A stretch of 64,000 nucleotides of DNA from Oxalobacter aliiformigenes. Its GTDB lineage: Bacteria > Pseudomonadota > Gammaproteobacteria > Burkholderiales > Burkholderiaceae_D. The stretch spans positions 1,736,001 to 1,800,000 of the forward strand of contig NZ_CP098252.1 of NCBI RefSeq assembly GCF_027116575.1, in the 5' to 3' direction. Shown piece by piece: positions 19,552 through 29,336 of this stretch (the stretch's first letter is position 1; each line of letters begins with the position of its first letter). The notes beneath the pieces are model-generated. The model was not told the DNA's origin. It was given only the letters and a program-made list of their open reading frames with translations, and ran no database searches. The translations under genes were made by a program, and so were the position numbers.

Positions 19552-20430
19552 TCAGATACGACCGGTCTGTAGCGCCTCAATCCTTTTTTCGATAGGAGGA
19601 TGCGTCGCAAACAGCGACATGAAACCACTGCGGCTGCTGATACCCATTGCCGTCATGTTTTTCGGCAAGTCACCGGATTCCATATGTCCGAGCCGCTGGA
19701 GAGCATGGATCATAGGCCTGCTGCTTCCCAACAATCTGGCCGAACCGGCATCTGCCCTGAATTCCCGATAACGGGAAAACCACGCAACAATCATGGAAGC
19801 CAGAACGCCAAACAATATCTCGCAAACAAATACCGTAAAGAAATAACCGACACCACTTCTTCCATTTTCGGAATTTCTCGACAGCACATTATCCACCACA
19901 AAACCGACTACACGCGCGAGGAAAATCACAAATGTATTGACCACTCCCTGAATCAGGGTCAAGGTCACCATATCTCCATTGGCGACATGGGCGATTTCGT
20001 GACCGAGTACTGCTTCCACTTCCTCATGATTCATGCTTTGAAGCAAACCGGTCGAAACAGCGACCAGCGCCGAATTTTTGAAAGCACCGGTCGCAAAAGC
20101 ATTCGGTTCCCCTTCGTACACAGCGACTTCCGGCATCCTGATTCCGGCTTCCATTGACAGTTTCTGAACGGTATTTAACAACCATTGTTCCGTTGCATTG
20201 GAATGTGAATCGATTACATATGCTCCCGTTGACCATTTGGCCATCCTTTTGCTCATCAGTAACGAAATAATGGAGCCGGTAAAACCGACAACCAGAGAAA
20301 ATACAAGCAAACTGCCCAGATCCAGTCCACTGCGATACAAATAGCGATTGACCCCCAGAAGCGACAGAACGATCGACATAACCAGAACGACTGCCAGATT
20401 GGTCACAATAAAAAGAAAAATTCTTTTCAT
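19552..20430 (-). CDS. htpX: Protease HtpX homolog
   Basis: An inner-membrane M48 zinc metalloprotease that helps clear misfolded membrane proteins, overlapping FtsH in role. The start is set at the ATG at 20430 ([15 protein letters not shown]); an upstream TTG adds 15 residues unlike the family. Two N-terminal membrane segments are followed by the zinc motif [11 protein letters not shown] near residues 140-150, then two further hydrophobic segments and a conserved [14 protein letters not shown] with the third ligand Glu. The length of 292 residues is usual. It sits between yciO and the PHP phosphatase. Confidence 0.95.
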   Translation of the reverse strand: MKRIFLFIVTNLAVVLVMSIVLSLLGVNRYLYRSGLDLGSLLVFSLVVGFTGSIISLLMSKRMAKWSTGAYVIDSHSNATEQWLLNTVQKLSMEAGIRMPEVAVYEGEPNAFATGAFKNSALVAVSTGLLQSMNHEEVEAVLGHEIAHVANGDMVTLTLIQGVVNTFVIFLARVVGFVVDNVLSRNSENGRSGVGYFFTVFVCEILFGVLASMIVAWFSRYREFRADAGSARLLGSSRPMIHALQRLGHMESGDLPKNMTAMGISSRSGFMSLFATHPPIEKRIEALQTGRI

Positions 20431-20638
20431 GAATGAATTCCGTATTTCCGAATTGTATAGGATTGAAATATTCAAATAGGTCTGTTTCCCGGAAAATCAA
20501 GTCCTGTTCTTACAAGATTGCCGGAAAACTGAAACGGATTATTAATTTTTTACATGAGATAAGCGAATATAATGGCAAATTGAAAATCATGCAGCAATTT
20601 TTGGTTTCAATCGGTAACAGGGAAACGAAACGCTCCTG

Positions 20639-21472
20639 TCAACGCCAGTCTTTCCAGACCGGTTCGACAGGACAGGGAAAATCGGGAAGACAACCGACGT
20701 CAACAGGAGATTCTCCCGGTGCATGAAAATCGGAACCGACCGACGCCAGAAATCCGTAACGATTGGCCAGTCTGGCAAAATACAGATACTGATCAGGAGT
20801 ATGACTGCCCGTTACGACCTCGATACCTTTTCCTCCCAGCTGCTTGAATTCATCCAGAAACGCGTATAACGCCACATCCTTGATTTTGTATCGGCCCGGA
20901 TGGGCGACGACAGCCATTCCTCCCGCATCCAGAATCCACTGGACCGCTTCCGTCAAAGTCGCCCATTGGTGGCGGATATAGGCAGGACCTCCATCCTTCA
21001 GGTAACGGTCGAAAGCATTCGAAATCGTCGGGCAGACACCGGTTTCTACCAGAAAACGGGCAAAATGCTTTCTGGAAATCAGGTTCGGATTGGTCACATA
21101 CTTCAGGGCGCCCTCATAAGCGCCTTCGACACCCAGTTCGGCAAACCGTTCTCCCATTCTCTGTGCCCGTTCCATACGCCCCATACGGTTTCTGCGAAGC
21201 ATGTCGACCAGTACCGGATCTTTTTCGTCAACATGCAAACCGACAATATGGATGGATGTCCCCGCCCAGGTAATCGAAATTTCCACACCGGAAACCAGTT
21301 CAATCCCCATTTCGCTGGCTGTCCTTTTCGCTTCCGTCACACCAGCCACTTCATCGTGATCTGTCAGAGCCAGTACCTTAACACCATTGTCACAGGCACG
21401 TCTGACCAGATCGGCCGGGCCAAGAACACCATCCGAAACACGTGAATGCGAGTGCAGATCAATATTCAACAT
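20639..21472 (-). CDS. PHP-domain 3',5'-nucleoside bisphosphate phosphatase (YciV/RNase AM type)
   Basis: The 277 residues carry the PHP metal-binding pattern: DLHSHSRVSDG at residues 5-15, LALTDHDEVAG near 35, a GVEIS near 61, HIVGLHVD near 74, HPGRYK near 191 and GSDFHAPGE near 248. Relatives hydrolyse the 3' phosphate of pAp-type nucleotides and trim RNA 5' ends. The gene heads the cluster PHP-htpX-yciO-protease-trpS on the minus strand, although a 208-nt gap separates it from htpX. Confidence 0.88.
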   Translation of the reverse strand: MLNIDLHSHSRVSDGVLGPADLVRRACDNGVKVLALTDHDEVAGVTEAKRTASEMGIELVSGVEISITWAGTSIHIVGLHVDEKDPVLVDMLRRNRMGRMERAQRMGERFAELGVEGAYEGALKYVTNPNLISRKHFARFLVETGVCPTISNAFDRYLKDGGPAYIRHQWATLTEAVQWILDAGGMAVVAHPGRYKIKDVALYAFLDEFKQLGGKGIEVVTGSHTPDQYLYFARLANRYGFLASVGSDFHAPGESPVDVGCLPDFPCPVEPVWKDWR

Positions 21473-21544
21473 AAATCAGATCCACCATATCCTTAAAATT
21501 GTATTGTACGACGACCGTCCGGCGCAGACAGGCACCACTTTCTG

Positions 21545-22414
21545 TCAACCCAGAAAATCCTCGATCAGTTTCGCAACGGCTTCCGGCTGATCATGCTGTA
21601 ACATATGACCGGCACCTTCCACCAACGCAATACGGACATCCCGGATGTATGAGGCACGACGCCGGATCTCTTCCTGGGCCCTGGCCTGGTCTTTCATGCG
21701 GATACCCAGAAGGGAATGCTGCCCCTCGATAAAAAGCACTTTCGCTTCTATCCGGCTCCAGCATGCCAGAATTTCATCCAGCCTGGACAAGACAGGAAGT
21801 GTCTTGTGCCTTGGATCAGCCATCACGATGCGCTCTCCCTTATCGTTCACCTCCGTCCAGTAATCCGCCAGAAAAAAAGCTCTTTCATACGTCAGTCTGG
21901 GATTGTTTTTCTGCAATCGGGCGATAACGGCTTCCTTGTCCGGATAAGGTCGCAATCTTTCCGGTTTCTTCCGGGAATCCAGCCAGCGTTCCAGTCTTCC
22001 GGGTGCCATATCAGGACGGTTCTCGACAATACCGTAACCTTCCAGACTGACCAGCTGCGCCACCCGCGAAGGTCTGATTCCCGAGTAAACACTGGTGATA
22101 TTCCCTCCCAGGCTGTGACCGATCAACCGGACAGGTTCATTGGGAGAATAATGATCCAGCAGGGCCTCCAGATCCGCCAGATAATCCGGAAACCAGTACC
22201 CTCCTTTTGCCCAGCCGGAATGGCCAAAACCGCGCATATCCGGCGCAATCACATGCCAGTCACGTTTGAATGCATCCACGACAAACTGAAACGAAGCGGA
22301 TATATCCATCCAGCCATGTATCATAAACAGCTTCGGCGCACTTTCATCGCCCCAGTGACGGACACACAAACGCATGTCATAAGCATCAACAAATTCTGTT
22401 CGTGAAACTTTCAT
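21545..22414 (-). CDS. Alpha/beta hydrolase
   Basis: The 289 residues form an alpha/beta-hydrolase domain: the oxyanion loop MIHGWMD near residues 31-37, VIAPDMRGFGHSGW near 54-67, the nucleophile elbow GHSLGG near 102-107 and the catalytic His in EGAGHMLQHDQPE near 265. No signal peptide is present, so it is cytoplasmic. Substrate is unknown; similar proteins are esterases or epoxide hydrolases. It is followed by the PHP phosphatase gene after 72 nt and may share its transcript. Confidence 0.88.
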   Translation of the reverse strand: MKVSRTEFVDAYDMRLCVRHWGDESAPKLFMIHGWMDISASFQFVVDAFKRDWHVIAPDMRGFGHSGWAKGGYWFPDYLADLEALLDHYSPNEPVRLIGHSLGGNITSVYSGIRPSRVAQLVSLEGYGIVENRPDMAPGRLERWLDSRKKPERLRPYPDKEAVIARLQKNNPRLTYERAFFLADYWTEVNDKGERIVMADPRHKTLPVLSRLDEILACWSRIEAKVLFIEGQHSLLGIRMKDQARAQEEIRRRASYIRDVRIALVEGAGHMLQHDQPEAVAKLIEDFLG

Positions 22415-22606
22415 CGGTAATTAAAATTGTCTGTAAAGCAGAACATTATAATCATATGTCTTGCCTGAAAAACCGTTTCGAACGGAAAATCACATCCTGA
22501 AGCCGTAACTGCCCCGAGTCTAGTCATTTTTTCTTTCGGATCGATGACGCACGTTACAGAAGGTAAAATAAAAGTCTTTCAAGCCAGCCATTTCGTGAAG
22601 TCAATC

Positions 22607-23185
22607 ATGCCCATTTATCGTTTAGGAAACCGTACACCGAAAATTCATCCCTCCGCTTTCATTGCGGACAATGCCACAATTATCGGAGATGTCGTCATTA
22701 AAGCCCATGCATCCGTCTGGTTCAATGTCGTTATCCGTGCCGACAATGACCGGATCACCATCGGTGAAAACAGCAATATTCAGGATGGTTCCGTCCTTCA
22801 CGCCGATCCCGGTTATCCTGTGACCGTCGGAAAAAACGTCACTGTCGGACATATGGCCATGCTGCATGGCTGCACTATCGGAGACGGAACCATGATCGGC
22901 ATCCGGGCAACCGTTCTGAACGGATCGGTCATTGCAGAAAACAGTCTTGTCGGTGCCGGTACACTGATAGCCGAAAACAAAAACTTCAAACCCGGTGTCG
23001 TACTGCTCGGTGTACCGGCACGGATCGCCAGAACCATGGATGAAAAAACAGCCGCCAGAATGCCGCGAGCGGCCAGTCACTATGTCTGGAACAAACAACG
23101 GTTTGAAGACACACTTGTCGGGATTGATCGACCGGAAGCCGGGAATTCGCCAGACAAGGAAAAATCAACAGATGCAAATCTTTAA
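22607..23185 (+). CDS. Gamma-carbonic anhydrase family protein
   Basis: A left-handed beta-helix protein built from hexapeptide repeats (IHPSAFIADNATIIGDV, ITIGENSNIQDGSVLHADPG, VTVGKNVTVGHMAMLHGCTI). The three zinc-ligand His are present in VLHAD, VGHMAML and MLHGC. The start is set at the ATG giving MPIYRLGNRTPKIHPSA, the typical family start; a longer frame adds 21 unlike residues. The family (YrdA/PaaY/CaiE type) forms trimers; some members hydrate carbon dioxide, others are thioesterases or of unknown function. The C-terminus adds a charged tail of about 25 residues. Hsp33 follows after 59 nt. Confidence 0.9.
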   Translation: MPIYRLGNRTPKIHPSAFIADNATIIGDVVIKAHASVWFNVVIRADNDRITIGENSNIQDGSVLHADPGYPVTVGKNVTVGHMAMLHGCTIGDGTMIGIRATVLNGSVIAENSLVGAGTLIAENKNFKPGVVLLGVPARIARTMDEKTAARMPRAASHYVWNKQRFEDTLVGIDRPEAGNSPDKEKSTDANL

Positions 23186-23244
23186 CGATACGGAAGTCTT
23201 TTGCACGGTAAAATCCGGTTATTGTTTACGTGGAACCCCATTCA

Positions 23245-24171
23245 ATGAAAGATCAACTTAAAAAACTCCTTTTTCAACATGCTCCTGTTCGTGGCGAATT
23301 CGTTGAATTGTCCGAAACCTGGCATCAAATACAATTGCATCACGGATACCCTTTACCGGTCACCCGTCTTCTTGGCGAAATGATCGGTGCAGCCGTTTTG
23401 TTAAGTGCCAACATCAAGTTCGACGGCTCACTCATTATGCAGGTACAGGGTAGTGGCCCTGTCCGCCTGCTGGTTGTGGAATGCGACTCGTCCCTAAAAA
23501 TCCGTGCCACGGCAAAACTGGCTGAGGATGCCGTCATCAAGGAAAACGCCACTTTCACCGATCTGATCAATCCGAATGGAACAGGCCGCTTTGTCATCAC
23601 CCTGGATCCGCACGACAAAGTGCCGGGACAGCGCCCTTACCAAGGCATCGTTTCACTTGACGGTGAATCCATTTCCCGAATTATCGAAAATTACATGAAA
23701 CAGTCGGAGCAACTCGACACCCGTATCTGGCTGGCTGCGGATTCCCTCGTCATTCGTGGTCTCCTGCTGCAAAAGATGCCGCCGGAAACCGGACCAGACG
23801 GGCTTGCCGAAAAAAACGACGAAGATGACAAGGCATGGGAACATCTTCTCGCTCTGGCATCGACTCTCAAAACAGAAGAACTGCTTGAAACCGATATCGA
23901 AACATTACAACACCGGCTTTTCTGGGAAGAAGATCTCTTTGCCTTCGATCCCGTACATCCGGCTTTCAGTTGCAGCTGCAGCCGTGAAAAAGTGGGCAAT
24001 ATGCTGAAAATGCTCGGGAAAAAAGAAATCGACGACGCGCTCAGGGAACAGGGAAATCTGGCAATTCATTGCGATTTCTGTGGAAAGACCTATTCATTCG
24101 ATCCTGTCGACTGTGCGCAGCTTTTCACGGATAACAGCTCATCCGAGCCACCCGGACCATCAGTTCACTGA
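23245..24171 (+). CDS. hslO: 33 kDa chaperonin Hsp33
   Basis: Hsp33 is a cytoplasmic holdase switched on by oxidation. The N-terminal domain carries HAPVRGEFVELSETW near residues 11-25 and LSANIKFDGSLIMQVQGSGP near 56-75. The redox switch is intact: CSC near residue 243 and CDFC near 276, the four zinc cysteines in CxC-x(n)-CxxC. The start is set at the ATG (MKDQLKKLLFQ); a GTG five codons earlier is possible. It runs toward the DUF349 gene, whose stop is 20 nt away. Confidence 0.96.
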   Translation: MKDQLKKLLFQHAPVRGEFVELSETWHQIQLHHGYPLPVTRLLGEMIGAAVLLSANIKFDGSLIMQVQGSGPVRLLVVECDSSLKIRATAKLAEDAVIKENATFTDLINPNGTGRFVITLDPHDKVPGQRPYQGIVSLDGESISRIIENYMKQSEQLDTRIWLAADSLVIRGLLLQKMPPETGPDGLAEKNDEDDKAWEHLLALASTLKTEELLETDIETLQHRLFWEEDLFAFDPVHPAFSCSCSREKVGNMLKMLGKKEIDDALREQGNLAIHCDFCGKTYSFDPVDCAQLFTDNSSSEPPGPSVH

Positions 24172-24178
24172 AATCCTG

Positions 24179-24201
24179 AAAAACCCGGTATCAGCCGGGT
24201 T
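24179..24201 (-). terminator. Terminator overlapping the end of the DUF349 gene
   Basis: On the minus strand AACCCGG-CTGATA-CCGGGTT is followed by further T. The TGA stop of the DUF349 gene lies in the loop, so the terminator begins inside the coding region. It separates this gene from convergent hslO. Confidence 0.65.
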
Positions 24202-26800
24202 CATTCAGTTTCATGATCAGCCTGTTGATCCGGTCGATATCCTCCCCATCCGCCAGCGCAGGCAATTCAAGCAACTGTCTGGATACATCCACCGGTTTAA
24301 GCGTTTCACTTCCTCCCAATGCTTCCTGAAGCATTTCCATCTGTTTTTTGAGCCGTTCATTCTCCAGATAATCCGGTGATTCAAGTCCATACAGGATTTC
24401 AAACCGGAGAATGTTTTCTTTCATGGAGGACACGTTCTCCAGCAAACGTTTCCCGTATGCCAGATTCCTGCCAGCCATGGCTTTCAATCCATTATAAAAA
24501 CGGCGCGACAAGACACTCTCCATCTTTTCCGGAAGAGCAGGCAATGATTTCCACGCAGTTTCAAACTCCTCATCTTCGGAAACGGTATCGATCGGACCAT
24601 TTTCAGTCTCGACACAAAAATCGGCAATCCGTTTTTCCAAAGAACAGCACAATACGAATTTATCGTGAAATCCTTTCAGGAGTTCAGACATTCTTTCCGA
24701 TTTCAATTGTCTGATCCGATTTCTGCATAACGCTACCGCATCATCCAGTCTGTTCTGGATTTCAGATGCCGCGTCGCGTGGAACATGTCCGACATTCTTC
24801 CATTGATTCAGAAGTTCCCCGAGACGATGTTCAATCTCTCCGGGTTTGTCGCAGGCATTCATTGACTCCAGTTCTGCGCATATCTTCTCTTTTTGCCTGA
24901 GATGTTGCTGTCTCTCAAGATCGTTGATCCTGTTCTTTTCCACCCGGCAAGCATGAACCCGTTCACAAACTTCACGAAAACGTGCCCATAATTTTTTATC
25001 TTCCCGATTGTCCAGTGGAAACGCTCTGGCGCAGATCTGCCACTTGTCCTGCACGGCATGCAACATCCTGCCGACGTCCTTGTGAGCGGGATCGATTCTC
25101 TCCACTTCTTCAATGAGCTGTTGACGGCGCCCGATTTCCAGCTGGGTTTGGGCATAAAGCTTTTCCCTGACGGGCTGGATAACACTGGAAAATGTCTCAT
25201 CAAGCCGTTTTTTCTCCTTTCTTCCCACCATGCCGAGTTGACGCCACAACTGCATCGTCTGCCGGTAAAAACTGATCACAGGTTTCCAGTCGAATTGTTC
25301 ATGACGAGCCGTCACATCAGCCAGATCGGACTCGAAATGATGCGCGAAGGCACGTACATTTTCGATAATCGACTCGGCCCGGATGATATTCTTTTCCCTT
25401 TCACTGGCCTGTTTTCTCGCATGTTCAAGCACTGGTTCATAAGCACGATTGCAAGCATCATCGAATTGGGTCCATTGTTCGCGGGTCGCCATACCGGATA
25501 CGGCATTAAGAGACTTCCACTGTTCCCTCGCCTGAACGACCGTCTCCGCCAGCATACCGATTTCAAGCTCCTGTTCAGGCAATTCCTGCATGAAACGAAT
25601 CAGCTTTTCGCGTGACAATTGTCCACTCCATTTTGCCCACCCCTGCAAACGTCTGAGTTCGGCCCTGAAATGTTCCAGCTGTACCAGCTGTTCGTCACCT
25701 GCATCCAGTACATCCGTTTCAAGCTGGCGCAGCGCATCATCATGGATTACGGCATCCTGTACAGACCCCGATTCCACCGCCTGCCGCAACGCCCCCAAAT
25801 GCTTGCCGAAATACTCTTTTGCTTCGGACGGGGAAAGTTCGAGTTTCGGAAAGGAATCAATAATGGAAGATTCCACTACGGCCAGCTGCACAAGAATGGC
25901 ATGGAACCGCTCGTCCAGTTCGGCCAGCCGTTCCTTGTTCCTGACTGCGGGCAATTCAGCCCACTGTTTTTTCAGTTCCGATTCATCCAGACGGGAAAAA
26001 TCGGACTGCTCTGTTTCGTGAAGCCACTTCATACGAAGCTCCTGCGCCTCGTATTCTTTCCGGAAATGTTCCGACAAATCAGCAAGAGCGGTCAGTTTTG
26101 TCTCGAAATCAGCAAGCAACTGACGTGGCAGGGAAAATTGTTCCGGCGATGTTTTCCATTCTTTCAATTTCCCTGCAAAATCCTGTAACCGTGCCGAACG
26201 TTCCGAAGGAGTCATAACAGGATTTCCATCCAGCTCCGACAATTCGGCATAGGCTGTTTTCACTTCCCGTTGCAAAACCAGCTGAGCGGACAATCTTGAT
26301 TCAAGCTGCGCACGCAAGGACTCAAACCGGCTTTTCAACCCGAACGGCAACCTGTCAGCATCGTTTTCCGTAACTGTTTGCCATTCCCGATCGAGCTCGA
26401 CGACCAGATTGGGAGTCAGCGCAGGTTCTTCTGCCAGCGCAGACGCCTTTCCGACAAGCAGACCAACCCTGGTTGCAAGTACATCACTGCGTGTCATTTC
26501 ATTCAGACGTACCTGCATCAGCCTGTATACACGCCGGTCCGTTTTTTGCATGGCCGATCTGACCTGTTCCAGAACCTGTCTCGAATGAATTTTCTGTGCT
26601 GCCACATAACGCGCGTCTGCAAAACGACACCGCATCACGAAGTCGACAACGACAGACTCGTCATCAGGCAGCTGTTCTGCCACTTTCAGCGCTTCCAGTT
26701 TTGCATCCTGTGAGACAGAAGCATCCTTCTTTCTTTCAGGCTGAGTGGCTTTATCGTCTGGATGTTTCTTTCCAAAAATGTGCGATAGAAAATTCAGCAT
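24191..26800 (-). CDS. DUF349 domain-containing protein
   Basis: An 869-residue, soluble, almost wholly helical protein with many Gln, Arg, Glu and Leu and no signal peptide or membrane segment. Several stretches show the DUF349 pattern of W, a short helix and a paired R/E helix: LREVTARHEQFDWKPV-type segments, QLWRQLGMVGRKEKKRLDE near residue 535, and NQWKNVGHVPRDAASEIQNR near 690. An early segment near residues 40-70 (DFVMRCRFADARYVAAQKI) suggests a HEAT-like N-terminus. Proteins of this family are widespread in Proteobacteria; I know of no proven function. The gene stands alone between Hsp33 and a small His-rich protein gene. Confidence 0.8.
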   Translation of the reverse strand: MLNFLSHIFGKKHPDDKATQPERKKDASVSQDAKLEALKVAEQLPDDESVVVDFVMRCRFADARYVAAQKIHSRQVLEQVRSAMQKTDRRVYRLMQVRLNEMTRSDVLATRVGLLVGKASALAEEPALTPNLVVELDREWQTVTENDADRLPFGLKSRFESLRAQLESRLSAQLVLQREVKTAYAELSELDGNPVMTPSERSARLQDFAGKLKEWKTSPEQFSLPRQLLADFETKLTALADLSEHFRKEYEAQELRMKWLHETEQSDFSRLDESELKKQWAELPAVRNKERLAELDERFHAILVQLAVVESSIIDSFPKLELSPSEAKEYFGKHLGALRQAVESGSVQDAVIHDDALRQLETDVLDAGDEQLVQLEHFRAELRRLQGWAKWSGQLSREKLIRFMQELPEQELEIGMLAETVVQAREQWKSLNAVSGMATREQWTQFDDACNRAYEPVLEHARKQASEREKNIIRAESIIENVRAFAHHFESDLADVTARHEQFDWKPVISFYRQTMQLWRQLGMVGRKEKKRLDETFSSVIQPVREKLYAQTQLEIGRRQQLIEEVERIDPAHKDVGRMLHAVQDKWQICARAFPLDNREDKKLWARFREVCERVHACRVEKNRINDLERQQHLRQKEKICAELESMNACDKPGEIEHRLGELLNQWKNVGHVPRDAASEIQNRLDDAVALCRNRIRQLKSERMSELLKGFHDKFVLCCSLEKRIADFCVETENGPIDTVSEDEEFETAWKSLPALPEKMESVLSRRFYNGLKAMAGRNLAYGKRLLENVSSMKENILRFEILYGLESPDYLENERLKKQMEMLQEALGGSETLKPVDVSRQLLELPALADGEDIDRINRLIMKLNEPG

Positions 26801-27082
26801 AGAATATGGAACCCGACTTCACAAAAAAGGACATGATATCAAGAGGAAGCGCAAATTACTTTTTTCTTGATGTAAAAACAGTAAAAATTTTGTGAAAGTC
26901 GACGAAGTTGTGGGTTTTGACCTTGAACAAGGCCAGAGGAATCAGAAAACGGGAAAAACCTGCCTGTTTTCACGATTGACAATATGCACATCACGCCATT
27001 TTTCAATATGACATGCAAACAACTCAATCGTGACAGGAGGTCAATCAATAAACAACAGGTTTTCGAAGAGAAACAGACCTGA

Positions 27083-27292
27083 TCAGGAATTTGCGCAATG
27101 GCAAGGATGGTGAGATCCATTACCACCATCAGCGATATGCGGCTTGTGAACTTCGGAATGTATATGCGCCAGCAAATCATACGCTTCAGCTTTGCGGTTC
27201 TGCACTCCAAGCATGATGTCATGATCCATGCCCATGCTCATATAGCAACGCTTCAAAAGATCGGCATGCTCTCTGGACATTGATTTTTTCAT
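27083..27292 (-). CDS. Small His/Cys/Met-rich protein, possible metal binder
   Basis: A 69-residue protein with a good ribosome-binding site (AGGAAAGG about 8 nt before the ATG). It has nine His, three Cys and six Met, which is far above average. Met and His cluster at residues 18-27 (MSMGMDHDIM), His in 43-52 (HIHSEVHKPH), and the C-terminus carries HHPCHC at 61-66. There is no signal peptide. I do not recognise a family. The residue make-up suggests copper, nickel or zinc binding; that is inference. No neighbouring metal transport or regulator gene supports it. Confidence 0.6.
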   Translation of the reverse strand: MKKSMSREHADLLKRCYMSMGMDHDIMLGVQNRKAEAYDLLAHIHSEVHKPHIADGGNGSHHPCHCANS

Positions 27293-27505
27293 GTAAAAAT
27301 CCTTTCCTAAAAATCTTTGTAAGATAATCGGGATTTCCCGGTTCCGGTTTGAAACCTGGATTCAGGCAAACCGTATCCGGCTCCCGGCGGCCGTCCGGCA
27401 AGATAGAACCGACAACTGCCCTGCTCCGTCTGTCCGAAAACGGAAATCGGCTAACTGGTTGATTTGCCGATTATTGCAACTTCGTATTATAACTTGTATT
27501 TCATT

Positions 27506-28132
27506 TCAGCGATATGACACGGAAAAACCATTCCTGACATATTCTCCGTTTTCTTTCGGCAAAAAGCTGTCGTGATACCCGAAACGGTATTCCTCAAATT
27601 CCGGAAAACCGTTGTCCTCTTCCATGAATGTTTCCGCCATTTCGAACCAGTTTTCATCGGACAGAACTTCTTTGGCCTGTTCGAAAAGACGGGTTTCCTT
27701 CCGATCAATAAGATCCTCGATCTGACGGATGTACAGATCGACCCTGTCTGTCAATATATCCCTGCCGATACTCCATTTCCAGGGAAAACAGGTTAAAAGA
27801 AAATAGGTTTCACTAATATTGTTTCTGCAAGACCTGAATTCCGCCAGAAGTTGCTGCGAAATTTTTCCCGTTCTTGCCAGAACCGGCAAAACCGTTTTCT
27901 CGAAACGGCTCAACCGGCATTGCTCGTAAATTTGCGCGATACGGTGGATAATCTCGTCCATTCCGGAAATGTCCCCGTCAGATAAAACTGTTTTTTTCCT
28001 CAGATATCCCAACTGTCGCCTAAGCCGTTCATTATCACTGGTAACGGCAACCTGAACATACACACTTGATAACATGATGGTCTTTCGGTTTTCGGAAGAA
28101 ACAAAACAAGAAAATCGCCTGAATAATGTCAT
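27506..28132 (-). CDS. Hypothetical protein, about 190-208 residues
   Basis: A soluble, mostly helical product without signal peptide or clear membrane segment. I recognise no domain. Visible features are a basic N-terminus, a heptad-like segment at about residues 55-80 (MDEIIHRIAQIYEQCRLSRF) and an acidic C-terminal third with MEEDNGFPEFEEYRFGY. The ATG at 28132 is the longest start, with GAAGG 13 nt upstream; the ATG at 28075 (MLSSVYVQVAVTSD) is an alternative that gives 189 residues. Stand-alone gene; flanks give no clue. Confidence 0.5.
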   Translation of the reverse strand: MTLFRRFSCFVSSENRKTIMLSSVYVQVAVTSDNERLRRQLGYLRKKTVLSDGDISGMDEIIHRIAQIYEQCRLSRFEKTVLPVLARTGKISQQLLAEFRSCRNNISETYFLLTCFPWKWSIGRDILTDRVDLYIRQIEDLIDRKETRLFEQAKEVLSDENWFEMAETFMEEDNGFPEFEEYRFGYHDSFLPKENGEYVRNGFSVSYR

Positions 28133-28460
28133 CCATTCAATGAATGACCTTCATAAAAATCGTAAATCGTAATGGATTATCACGGACTTCCGTTTGATGT
28201 TTGACAAATATCGCCGTTCTCCCCAATGAAAACAGACCGAAAAACGGCTTCGGCTATTTCAGAAACAACCTTCATCGCATCAAACCGGATTACAAAGGAT
28301 CGACCTTCCTGATCGCATCAGGCTGCCCTTAAACAATCCTTCCTTTATTTCCATGAAAAGGAAACAAGACATATTTACCGGACCTACAAACAGGACGACG
28401 CCCCGCCACTTCAGGAAATTCCTCTCCCTGTTTCCTGTTCCAGACAAGGATTGACAACCA
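28133..28460. other. Intergenic region without recognised features
   Basis: About 330 bases. Short frames (for example one reading KNGFGYFRNNLHRIKPDY near 28240) do not continue and match nothing I know. No hairpin terminator or promoter stands out. Confidence 0.35.
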
Positions 28461-29261
28461 TTATTTGACGCCGATCCTCATCCGGTAACCGAAATCGATA
28501 TCAAACACTGTTTCGCCGAATACATCCCGAACAGATCGCATGAACCGGGCAAGATCTTCTTCGATCAGACCTGGATCGACTTTCAGTATACTCTGCAACC
28601 CTCCCTGGCTTTTTGCCAGCCCGATCAGTCTTTCGGCATCGCATTTTTCCCTGCTGGAAAAAACGATTTCCCTGACATATCTGAAATATCCGCTGCTTTC
28701 GATATGATGCAAATGTCCGGTTTTTTCCCACCGAACAAATGACGATTCAACAAGTTTTTCCGTTTTTTCGATTTGGAGAACCTTGTCGAACAATTCCTTA
28801 TATTTCTTTTCGACCCGCCAATCGGAGACAGGAGGCCAATCGCAATCGACTGTAGCAAACACTCCTCCCGGCCTCAGGACACGGTTGATTTCAGACAAGG
28901 CCGACCGTGGTTCCATCCAGTGAAACGACTGGGAACAGATGACGGCATCGGCTGACTTATCCGGTAATCCCGTACTGGTCGAAGAACCTTTCCTGAAGGC
29001 TATTCCGTTCATTTCCTTTTTTTGTGCAACAGCAAGCATATCGTCACTGAGCTCGATACCGATCACTTCCAGACACCGATTCCGCCAGACAAGAGTAGAA
29101 AGTCCCGTCCCGCATCCGAGATCAACGACCCTGTCCGGTTTCCGTCCCAGATATTGACGTATGACCTCAACCGGATAAACCGGCATCCTGGGACGTACAC
29201 CATCATAAAGCCCGGCAAACCCTGTAAATCGCCTCGCATTTTTCAAAACATGCTCATCCAT
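28461..29261 (-). CDS. Class I SAM-dependent methyltransferase
   Basis: The start is set at the ATG at 29261: GAAGGG lies 8 nt upstream, whereas the longest frame begins inside the nrdJ terminator. The 266 residues show motif I VVDLGCGTGLST near 45-56, the acidic residue in VIGIELSDDM near 67, FRKGSSTSTGLPDKSADAV near 92, and CSQSFHWMEPRSALSEINRVLRPGG near 113-137. The opening RFTGFAGLYDGVRPRMPVYPVEV and the FHWM motif resemble UbiE/trans-aconitate-type enzymes and yeast CRG1-like proteins. The substrate is unknown. It follows nrdJ but is separated by a terminator. Confidence 0.82.
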   Translation of the reverse strand: MDEHVLKNARRFTGFAGLYDGVRPRMPVYPVEVIRQYLGRKPDRVVDLGCGTGLSTLVWRNRCLEVIGIELSDDMLAVAQKKEMNGIAFRKGSSTSTGLPDKSADAVICSQSFHWMEPRSALSEINRVLRPGGVFATVDCDWPPVSDWRVEKKYKELFDKVLQIEKTEKLVESSFVRWEKTGHLHHIESSGYFRYVREIVFSSREKCDAERLIGLAKSQGGLQSILKVDPGLIEEDLARFMRSVRDVFGETVFDIDFGYRMRIGVK

Positions 29262-29282
29262 TCCGGAACCCTTCTTTCCAAT

Positions 29283-29317
29283 AAAAAACCCTGCAGGCAA
29301 CAGTCATACCTGCAGGG
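29283..29317 (-). terminator. Rho-independent terminator after nrdJ
   Basis: A perfect 9-bp stem (CCCTGCAGG/CCTGCAGGG) with an 11-nt loop and six T on the minus strand, 19 nt after the nrdJ stop. Confidence 0.8.
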
Positions 29318-29336
29318 CTATCATCTTCAGCGGCGG

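Noticed and set aside
29262..29300. Longer N-terminus for the methyltransferase at 28461
   Set aside because: It would be translated from within the nrdJ terminator and lacks a ribosome-binding site; the ATG at 29261 has one.
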